In this document: piece by piece, positions 57,612 to 64,000 of the stretch
Layout of the letters: each line of letters starts with the position of its first letter
How positions within the stretch are numbered: position 1 is the stretch's first letter
Assembly: GCA_910575165.1 (NCBI GenBank)
Contig: CAJTDS010000001.1
Coordinates: 248,001 to 312,000, forward strand
Direction: 5' to 3'
From: Eggerthellaceae bacterium
GTDB taxonomy: Bacteria > Actinomycetota > Coriobacteriia > Coriobacteriales > Eggerthellaceae
Length of the DNA: 64,000 nt
The notes under the pieces: generated by a model
The model's input: the letters and a program-made list of their open reading frames with translations, nothing else
Databases searched by the model: none
What the model was told of the DNA's origin: nothing
Position numbers and translations under genes: made by a program

Positions 57612-57958
57612 CGTCCGCTCCGCCTGCGGTTGGCTGTAGCTGCGCCTCAACCGCCGTCCGTGCTGCCGGCCGGGGCCGCGGTGCGCTTTGCGCGCGTCGT
57701 TGGCTGCGAGGTCAACGGCCCGGCGCCCGGCAGCTCCAGCGGTCGGTCCGCTCGGCGCTTCCGAGGCGCCGTTTTGCCGCCCCCTTGTTGCTCGATGTGT
57801 TCTCCCGCTTGCCTTTTGCGCGAGATCTTGTCGCCTCTGCTCACACGTCCCGAAGAGGTCGTACGCGGGGAGACTCTCTATGGTAACGGGGCGGTTACGA
57901 AAGTTTCGGTACGCCAACGAAAACCCTCCCACGCAAGCTCTACCCATGGCTCCGGGGC

Positions 57959-57964
57959 CATAAT
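57959..57964 (+). promoter_or_regulatory. -10 box CATAAT before hybrid histidine kinase gene
   Basis: CATAAT lies 53 bases before ATG 58017. No clear -35. The remaining 57612-57958 interval shows no gene. Confidence 0.35.
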
Positions 57965-58016
57965 GGAGCTGAAGAAGAGAGAGCCCGTCGTAAGATGGGA
58001 GTGAGGGATCGTTCGT

Positions 58017-59549
58017 ATGCGGGATGTGCGACAAGGGGTGTCCTTTTATCGGGAGCCGCTTTATTTCGTGGGCGAGGCCTGTGCCGAAGAGGGCCAGTTC
58101 TACCAGAGCGCCATCGTGTCTGTCTTGGCAGCCAACGAGGCGGTTGGCGTTGTTGCGGGCATGTACGATGAGCGTTTCTCCGTTCGGTTCGTGAGCGGTT
58201 TCGCCCTGCAGAACCTGCAGATGACATTCCAGGATTTCCTCGATGCAACCGACGGCAGCTTCCTGGAGCTGGTTTACCCCGACGATCGCGAGGAGTTTCT
58301 AGCCCGAATTGTCTCCCCGACGGCGGAGCGCTGGGAGTATCGGCTGGTGGACAAGGCGGGCAATCCCCGTTGGTTCGAAGAGCGCCGCAGCGAGTGCGTC
58401 GCACCCGACGGCACGACGCTGTGGGTGTGCTCGTTGCGCCAGGTCAACGATGCCCATCTGTTTCAAGCCGAGCTGCTCTCCCGCGTGTCCCACGATATGC
58501 GCACGCCCTTGAACGCCATTATGGGCACGGCCGACCGCATTGCTGCACGGGCTGAGGACGACCACACCAGGGATGATTGCTACGTTATCCGTGCCGCAGC
58601 TTTTCGTCTGCTGGATATGATTGAGCGCTCGCTGGAGCTGTCGGAGGACGAGGTGGGTGCGCCTACTCGTTGCGCTCCCTTTTCGCTGGCTGATATGGTC
58701 GACAGCGCGTCGTATCAGGTGGGGCCGAAGTACGACGGCAAGCGTCAGACGCTGAGCATTTCCTGTAAGGTTGCCCACGATTATGCGGTGGGGGATTGCC
58801 CTAGCCTGGTGAAGGTGCTTCGGGCTCTGCTGGAGAATGCTTCCACGTTCTCGCCGGATGGTTCGCCTGTTTCGTTGTCGGTAATCGAGGGAGAGTCGTC
58901 CCGACCGGGCTTCGGGCTGTTCCGCATTGCCGTGAAGGACCAGGGCATCGGTATTGCGCCTGATCAGGTGGGGCGGATTTTCGAGCCTTTCGCCCGCGTG
59001 GCTGACAGCCGCCTTCATGACGACATTCCCCATGCGGGATTGGGGCTTGCTGTGGCGAAGAGCCTGGTACATGCCATGGGCGGCGACCTTTCGGTGGAGA
59101 GCAGCCCGGGGCGCGGCTCGACGTTTCGCGTGACGCTGGAGCTCCCGCTGGCCGAGGCCGTTGCTTGCTCGTCCCTTCGGGATCGACGCATTATGGTGGT
59201 CGAGGACAACGCGCTCAACGCCGAGATTATCTGCGAGTTTCTGGAAGAGGAGGGCGCCCAGGTGACGGTCGTCCAGGACGGAAGCCAGGCGGTCGAGGAG
59301 TTCCTGAACCATGAGGCCGGCTATTTCGACGGCATCACCATGGACATACATATGCCGGTTATGGACGGCTACGAGGCGACGAAGCGGATCAGCTCCGCCG
59401 GCGACCATGGTGGCGAAAAGGTGCGCATTGTTGCTGTGACCTCGGACAATACCGAATCCGACATTCTGCGCATCGCGGAATGCGGCATGGACGCCCACGT
59501 GCCCAAGCCCATCGATTTCCGAGCGCTCTGCACCGCGCTCGGCTCGTAG
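58017..59549 (+). CDS. Hybrid sensor histidine kinase/response regulator (soluble, PAS)
   Basis: The 510-residue protein has no membrane helix. Residues ~30-150 form a PAS-like domain (FLELVYPDDREEFLARI, ERWEYRLVDKAGNPRWFEE). HisKA carries H159 in VSHDMRTPLNAIMG; HATPase has LLENAS, DQGIGIAPDQ and GLGLAVAKSLV; the C-terminal receiver has D443 in ITMDIHMPVMDGYEAT and a KPID end. It senses a cytoplasmic cue and phosphorylates its own receiver; no output protein is encoded nearby. Confidence 0.9.
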   Translation: MRDVRQGVSFYREPLYFVGEACAEEGQFYQSAIVSVLAANEAVGVVAGMYDERFSVRFVSGFALQNLQMTFQDFLDATDGSFLELVYPDDREEFLARIVSPTAERWEYRLVDKAGNPRWFEERRSECVAPDGTTLWVCSLRQVNDAHLFQAELLSRVSHDMRTPLNAIMGTADRIAARAEDDHTRDDCYVIRAAAFRLLDMIERSLELSEDEVGAPTRCAPFSLADMVDSASYQVGPKYDGKRQTLSISCKVAHDYAVGDCPSLVKVLRALLENASTFSPDGSPVSLSVIEGESSRPGFGLFRIAVKDQGIGIAPDQVGRIFEPFARVADSRLHDDIPHAGLGLAVAKSLVHAMGGDLSVESSPGRGSTFRVTLELPLAEAVACSSLRDRRIMVVEDNALNAEIICEFLEEEGAQVTVVQDGSQAVEEFLNHEAGYFDGITMDIHMPVMDGYEATKRISSAGDHGGEKVRIVAVTSDNTESDILRIAECGMDAHVPKPIDFRALCTALGS

Positions 59550-59833
59550 AGCGATTCGCCGCGCGCTGCCCGCCGCCTGTCGCCGCTGCCCGCCGCTGCC
59601 GCGCGCCACCTGCAGCTTGCTGCCGCTCGCCGCTCGCCTCCTGCCGCTACCGGGGCTTACGCCGCTTACGTGTGCTGGTGTGGCAAAAAAATTACAGAGC
59701 CCACGGCTGCGGAGAAGATGCGCTACACTTTACCGCGACGCTCATCCTTTAGGGCTGACGATTGGGCTCTTAGTGGTGGGCGGCGTGCGTTGTCCAAGCG
59801 TTCTATCTGGAAAAACAGAGGGAAAGGGTGCCT

Positions 59834-60886
59834 GTGGCAATCGAGTGGGCGACCTTCGTTTCCGGCCTCATGTCAAGCCCCGAGCTTGTGGTGGTAACGA
59901 TTCTGAACATCGGCGTTATCATCGTCAACGGCGCTACCGACGCGCCTAACGCCATCGCCACGGTGGTGTCTACGCGGGCAATGCGACCGCGCGCAGCAAT
60001 CATCATGGCGGCTATCTGCAACTTCGTCGGATTGTTTGTGGTGTCCCTGTTCACTGCCGCCGTAGCGGCAACCATTTTCAACATGGTGGACTTCGGCGGC
60101 AACTCCGAGCAGGCCCTCACCGCGCTCATGGCGGCTATGGTCTCCATCATCGTGTGGGGCGTGGTGGCCTGGTACTTCGGCATCCCCACCAGCCAGAGCC
60201 ATTCGCTCATCGCGGGGCTTACCGGCGCCGCCATCGCCTTGCAGGGCAGCTTCGACGCCATCAACTGGTCCGAGTGGGTGAAGGTCATCTACGGCATCTT
60301 GCTGTCCACGCTGCTCGGGTTCTTTCTGGGGTGGGTTAACTCCAAGGCGATCGGTCGCATCTTCCGCAATGCCGACCGCAACAAGACGGCCGGCAGCTTC
60401 CGCAAGGCGGAGATTGCGGCGGGCGCGGGCGTGGCCTTCATGCACGGCGCTCAGGACGGCCAGAAGTTCATGAGCATCTTTGTGCTGGCCGTCGTGCTGT
60501 CCATGGGGCTTGGCCAGGAGGCCCAGTCCGAACTGCCCGTATGGCTAATGCTGCTGTGCGCTGCGAACATGGGCGTGGGCACGGCGGTGGGCGGCGAGCG
60601 CATCATCAAGTCCGTGGGCATGGACATGGTGAAGATGGAGCCCTACCAAGGATTCGCCGCCAGCTTTGCTACCTTTTTCTGCCTGATGCTGTCCACCTTC
60701 GCCGGTTTGCCGGTGTCCACCACCCACACCAACACCACGGCCATCATGGGCGTCGGGGCGGCGCGGCGCAAGAGCGCGGTGAAGTGGGGCATCGCTGTGG
60801 ACATGGTGAAGACGTGGATTCTCACATTCCCGGGCTGCGGCTTGCTGGGCTTTGCGTTCGCCCACCTGTTCCTGATGATTCTGTAG
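59834..60886 (+). CDS. Pit family inorganic phosphate transporter
   Basis: The 350-residue membrane protein has two Pit repeats: NGATDAPNAIATVVSTRAM and FMHGAQDGQKFMSIFVLA, followed by MVKMEPYQGFAASFATFF and PVSTTHTNTTAIMGVGAARR. It is a low-affinity H+-coupled metal-phosphate importer. GTG 59834 is chosen for spacing from GGGAAAGG; GTG 59828 is possible. The DUF47 gene follows. Confidence 0.9.
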   Translation: MAIEWATFVSGLMSSPELVVVTILNIGVIIVNGATDAPNAIATVVSTRAMRPRAAIIMAAICNFVGLFVVSLFTAAVAATIFNMVDFGGNSEQALTALMAAMVSIIVWGVVAWYFGIPTSQSHSLIAGLTGAAIALQGSFDAINWSEWVKVIYGILLSTLLGFFLGWVNSKAIGRIFRNADRNKTAGSFRKAEIAAGAGVAFMHGAQDGQKFMSIFVLAVVLSMGLGQEAQSELPVWLMLLCAANMGVGTAVGGERIIKSVGMDMVKMEPYQGFAASFATFFCLMLSTFAGLPVSTTHTNTTAIMGVGAARRKSAVKWGIAVDMVKTWILTFPGCGLLGFAFAHLFLMIL

Positions 60887-60917
60887 GCCGGGCGGAACGC
60901 CCGCAAGCGAACCCCTG

Positions 60918-60923
60918 TATAAT
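60918..60923 (+). promoter_or_regulatory. -10 box TATAAT upstream of DUF47 gene
   Basis: A perfect TATAAT lies 37 bases before the DUF47 start, just behind a GGGCG-GAA-CGCCC hairpin (60887-60905 region). The gene may thus be transcribed alone as well as with the Pit gene. Confidence 0.4.
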
Positions 60924-60959
60924 TGTCGGATGATTTCGGTTGGTTAGGAGAGCGTGATC

Positions 60960-61589
60960 ATGGGAAAGAAAGACCGGTTCGACTACTTCGCCGCTTTTGA
61001 GCGCCAGGTGAAGGTGGCCGCCGCCGAAGCGGACATCCTCATCGAGGCCATCGAGGGCTTTTCCGCCGCAGCCGACCTGGTAAGCGTCATGGAACGCGCC
61101 CACGAGATGGAGCACGAAGGCGACGAGATCGCCCACTCCATCTACAAGGTGGTGGGCACCGACTTCATCACGCCCATCGAACGCGAGGACATCATCGACC
61201 TGGTGCAGTCGCTCGACTCCATCACCGACGGCATTGAAAGCGTTATCCAGCGCTTTTACATGTACGACGTGCACTTCATGCACGACGAGGCCCTGGAGTT
61301 CGCTACCTATATCAAGAAGAGCTGCACTGCGCTGGGCTACGCCATGGAGGACTTCCGCAACTTCAAGAAGTCGAAGACGTTCAAACAGCGCATCATCGAC
61401 GTGAACACCTACGAAGAACACGCCGACACGTTGTATCTGAAGGTCATTCGCGACCTGTACACCGTGGACCGCGAGAACCCCATGCGCGTGCTGGTGTGGT
61501 CTCAGATATTCGAGCGCATGGAGAAGTGCTGCGACGCCTGCGAGCACGCCGCCGACATTATGAACGGTATCTTGATCAAGAACGTATAG
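60960..61589 (+). CDS. DUF47/PhoU-like protein partnered with Pit
   Basis: The 209-residue all-helical protein matches DUF47 (PhoU-like) proteins: MERAHEMEHEGDEIAHSI, FITPIEREDIIDLVQSLDSI, and CEHAADIMNGILIKNV, which supply the E/D-x-x-x-D metal-binding motifs on each three-helix bundle. DUF47 proteins regulate Pit transporters, which fits the gene order. ATG 60960 follows TAGGAGAG; a GTG at 60954 would add two residues. Confidence 0.88.
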   Translation: MGKKDRFDYFAAFERQVKVAAAEADILIEAIEGFSAAADLVSVMERAHEMEHEGDEIAHSIYKVVGTDFITPIEREDIIDLVQSLDSITDGIESVIQRFYMYDVHFMHDEALEFATYIKKSCTALGYAMEDFRNFKKSKTFKQRIIDVNTYEEHADTLYLKVIRDLYTVDRENPMRVLVWSQIFERMEKCCDACEHAADIMNGILIKNV

Positions 61590-61643
61590 CGGACGGGGCT
61601 GCTCAAGGTTGCCGCTTGCCTGGGGGAGGGAAAGAGACGGCTT

Positions 61644-62603
61644 ATGGCTGGAACCACAACAAAGGACAGGTTGCTGCAGATGCTCGAAGAGCAGCAAGGG
61701 TCTTTTGTTTCTGGCGAACTGTTGGCCAATCAGCTGTCCATTAGCCGTAACGCGGTATGGAAGGCCGCCCAGGCGCTGCGCAACCAGGGTTACGATATCC
61801 GCGCCGTCACCAACCGTGGCTACCAGTTGGTGCGCAGCGGGTCGACGGTTTCAGCCGAAGACGTGGTGCGCCGGCTGCCGCGGAACCTGCCGCTGGATGT
61901 GGTTGTGATTCCGCGGGTCAAATCCACTAACTCCGAGGCCCATCGGCTGGCCCAGGGCGGCGCGGCGGAGGGCACGGTGGTCATTGCCGGCGAGCAGACG
62001 GCCGGGCGCGGGCGCCACGGGCGCTCGTTCTTCTCGCCTTCGGGCACGGGCCTGTACTTAAGTGTGGTGCTGCGGCCGGCCCTTGAGGCTGATCAGGCCC
62101 AAGCGCTTACCACCATGGGCGCGGTCGCGTGCGCGGCGGCCATCGAGGAGCTGACCGGCCGGGAGGCTTCGATCAAGTGGGTCAACGACGTGTTCTGCGA
62201 CGGCCGCAAGGTGGGCGGCATCCTCACCGAGGCCTCCATGGACATCGAATCGGGCCGGTTCGACTACGTGGTGCTGGGCGTAGGCGTGAACGTTTGCAGG
62301 CCGCGGGACGGCTTTCCTGCCGAGCTGGAAGCTGTCGCCGGGTTCGTGAGCGGCGAGGACATCCGTGCGGAGCTGGCCGCCGCGTTTCTGAGGACCTTCT
62401 GGAAGCTGTACCGCCAGCTGCCGGCTTGTGCTCACTATCAGGAGTATCGGAGGCGGTGCTTCGTGTTGGGCCAGTCGGTGGTGGTGTCACGCGAAGGTCG
62501 GCGCATCCGTGGGCGCGCAATTGACATCACGCCGGCGTTCGAGCTGGTGGTGGGCCTGCCAGACGGCGCTCAGGTGGCCTACCGCTACGGCGAGGTGGTG
62601 TAG
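61644..62603 (+). CDS. birA: Bifunctional biotin-protein ligase/biotin operon repressor BirA
   Basis: The 319-residue protein has an N-terminal winged helix ([40 protein letters not shown]) and a ligase domain with the biotinyl-AMP motif [37 protein letters not shown] and GVGVNVCRP. The C-terminal SH3-like domain is [16 protein letters not shown]. It biotinylates carboxylases and can repress biotin genes through its HTH. ATG 61644. Confidence 0.92.
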   Translation: MAGTTTKDRLLQMLEEQQGSFVSGELLANQLSISRNAVWKAAQALRNQGYDIRAVTNRGYQLVRSGSTVSAEDVVRRLPRNLPLDVVVIPRVKSTNSEAHRLAQGGAAEGTVVIAGEQTAGRGRHGRSFFSPSGTGLYLSVVLRPALEADQAQALTTMGAVACAAAIEELTGREASIKWVNDVFCDGRKVGGILTEASMDIESGRFDYVVLGVGVNVCRPRDGFPAELEAVAGFVSGEDIRAELAAAFLRTFWKLYRQLPACAHYQEYRRRCFVLGQSVVVSREGRRIRGRAIDITPAFELVVGLPDGAQVAYRYGEVV

Positions 62604-62710
62604 CGGCCGCACGGGCCTGCGGCGCCCGGTCAGCCGTCGTTTCGCGGGATACAAGCCGACGATGCGGGGCCGTAGCCGGTGCTGGCGATGCGGCGGGGCG
62701 GGGCCTGTGC

Positions 62711-62716
62711 TACACT
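62711..62716 (+). promoter_or_regulatory. -10 box TACACT with TG extension
   Basis: TGCTACACT (extended -10) lies 45 bases before ATG 62756. The region upstream is too GC-rich for a clear -35. Confidence 0.4.
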
Positions 62717-62755
62717 GAAGGTCTTTTCCCGTCGAATCGCCGAAGGAGCGCTCCC

Positions 62756-64000
62756 ATGCAGATCACCCCTGCCGAAATCGCCGAGACCCTGGCCATGGTG
62801 GGCCAGCAGCATCTGGACATTCGCACCATCACGCTGGGCCTCTCGTTGCGCTCCTGCACCGACGCCGACATCGACGTCATGGCGCGCAAGGTGTACGACC
62901 GCATGACCCGCGCCGCCGAGCACCTGGTGCCCACGGCCGAGCAGCTGGAGCGCGAGTTCGGTATTCCCATCGTGAACAAGCGCATCTCCGTGACGCCCGT
63001 GGCCGAGATCTGCGCTGCTACCAGCGCCGTTGACTTCACGCCCATCGCGGCGGCCATGGACCGTGCGGGCAAGGAGGTGGGCGTCGACTTCGTGGGCGGC
63101 TTCTCCGCGCTGGTGCACAAGGGCGCTTCTTCGGCTGACCTGCGGCTGATGGAATCCATCCCCCATGCGCTGTCGGTGACGGACAACGTGTGCTCGTCGG
63201 TGAACGTGGGCTCCACCCGCGCCGGCATCAACATGGACGCGGTGCTGAAGATGGCCGGTATCGTGAAGGCCACGGCCGAAGCCACCGCCGACCGTCAGTG
63301 CATCGGCGCCGGCAAGCTGGTGGTGTTCTGCAACGCCGTGGAGGACAACCCGTTCATGGCTGGCGCCTTCCACGGGGCCGGCGAGGCCGACGAGGTGGTG
63401 AACGTGGGCGTGTCGGGCCCGGGCGTGGTGCGCGCGGTGCTGGCGGACCTGCCTGCGGATGCCGACCTGACCACGGTTGCCGAGGCGATCAAGGCCACGG
63501 CGTTCAAGATTACCCGCGCTGGCGAGCTCATGGCGCGCGAGGCCAGTCGCCGTCTGGGGGTGGCCCAGGGCATTCTGGACCTTTCGCTGGCGCCCACCCC
63601 GGCCGAGCACGATTCCGTGGCCGAGATCCTGGAGTGCATCGGCGTTGGGCAGTGCGGCGGCCCGGGCACCACGGCGGCCTTGGCCATGCTCAACGACGCG
63701 GTGAAGAAGGGCGGCGTCATGGCGTCCTCTTCCGTGGGCGGGCTTTCCGGCGCGTTCATCCCCGTGTCCGAGGACGCCGGCATGATCCGCGCGGCCGAGG
63801 ACGGTGCGCTTTCCATCGAGAAGCTTGAGGCCATGACCTGCGTGTGCTCCGTGGGGCTTGACATGATCGCCATCCCGGGCGACACCACGGTGGAGACCAT
63901 CTGCGGCATCATTGCCGACGAGTGCGCCATCGGCATGATCAACAACAAGACCACCGCCGTGCGCGTCATCCCCGCCATCGGCAAGACCGTGGGCGACCGC
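62756..64000 (+). CDS. PFL family (DUF711/UPF0210) protein, 3' partial
   Basis: The frame is open from ATG 62756 (SD CGAAGGAG) to the window edge and encodes 415 residues. It begins [29 protein letters not shown] and contains [45 protein letters not shown], and [20 protein letters not shown] and [16 protein letters not shown]. This is the DUF711/UPF0210 family of ~450 residues, related in fold to pyruvate formate-lyase-like proteins but without known activity. In many genomes an ACT-domain gene precedes it; none is seen here. Confidence 0.88.
   Translation, partial: MQITPAEIAETLAMVGQQHLDIRTITLGLSLRSCTDADIDVMARKVYDRMTRAAEHLVPTAEQLEREFGIPIVNKRISVTPVAEICAATSAVDFTPIAAAMDRAGKEVGVDFVGGFSALVHKGASSADLRLMESIPHALSVTDNVCSSVNVGSTRAGINMDAVLKMAGIVKATAEATADRQCIGAGKLVVFCNAVEDNPFMAGAFHGAGEADEVVNVGVSGPGVVRAVLADLPADADLTTVAEAIKATAFKITRAGELMAREASRRLGVAQGILDLSLAPTPAEHDSVAEILECIGVGQCGGPGTTAALAMLNDAVKKGGVMASSSVGGLSGAFIPVSEDAGMIRAAEDGALSIEKLEAMTCVCSVGLDMIAIPGDTTVETICGIIADECAIGMINNKTTAVRVIPAIGKTVGDR

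Noticed and set aside
55746-58034. 762-codon minus-strand frame opposite nhaA
   Set aside because: Antisense shadow with His/Arg/Gln-rich composition and no domain.

Overview
The window is high-GC bacterial DNA, with dense and often overlapping genes. It carries a Gram-positive siphovirus-type prophage, a DMSO-reductase-type molybdoenzyme operon with twin-arginine export, LicD-type surface-glycan genes, an NRAMP-related magnesium transporter like the one known from Eggerthella lenta, and many -10 boxes of TATAAT/TACAAT type. Together these point to a gut actinobacterium of the Coriobacteriia, most likely family Eggerthellaceae. The genus cannot be fixed from the sequence alone.

Region 1 (1-13742) is the right part of a prophage. 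It runs from a minor head-tail protein through tail terminator, tail tube, two-frame tail assembly chaperone (GGGAAAA slippery site), tape measure, distal tail, tail/baseplate, two small membrane proteins and amidase endolysin to a tail-fibre gene, and ends with a tyrosine recombinase on the minus strand. The most interesting object is here. The tail-fibre gene and the 3' end of the recombinase gene each carry the same site, CTGGGAT-TCCGT-ATCCCAG, in opposite orientation. Between them lie two convergent C-terminal coding cassettes, and inversion would fuse the second cassette exactly in frame to the constant N-terminus. This is a predicted host-range switch.

Region 2 (13743-17250) is a leader with promoter, terminator and a hairpin over the ribosome binding site, followed by a MgtE-N/CBS protein and an NRMT-type magnesium transporter. 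Region 3 (17251-25107) is a surface-glycan locus: GT2, DUF2304, LicD, flippase, GT1, a secreted beta-propeller lipoprotein and a second LicD. Region 4 (25108-30728) holds a YbaK deacylase, a flavin-type pyridoxamine oxidase-fold protein, a Sau3AI-like GATC restriction-modification pair and an Rpn nuclease gene broken by one in-frame TGA.

Region 5 (30986-42161) centres on metals and molybdenum: a putative Mn exporter with a His-rich loop, MoeA and MogA, an orphan NrfD, a GntR regulator with a slipin, then a molybdopterin oxidoreductase/ferredoxin/NrfD/TorD operon whose promoter is covered by a 17-bp-arm dyad. Region 6 (42131-43667) is an ATPase gene bracketed by a perfect 80-bp direct repeat that duplicates the 3' end of the TorD gene, so it looks like an insertion.

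Region 7 (43753-64000) is mainly core metabolism: alanine racemase, family 4 uracil-DNA glycosylase, CorA, an autoregulated XRE/membrane-protein pair, NfnAB, a cobalamin riboswitch driving a DUF4430 lipoprotein, FolC, acyl carrier protein, ribosome hibernation factor, NhaA, a soluble hybrid histidine kinase, a Pit/DUF47 phosphate pair, BirA and a DUF711 protein cut by the window edge. No rRNA, tRNA or CRISPR array was seen.
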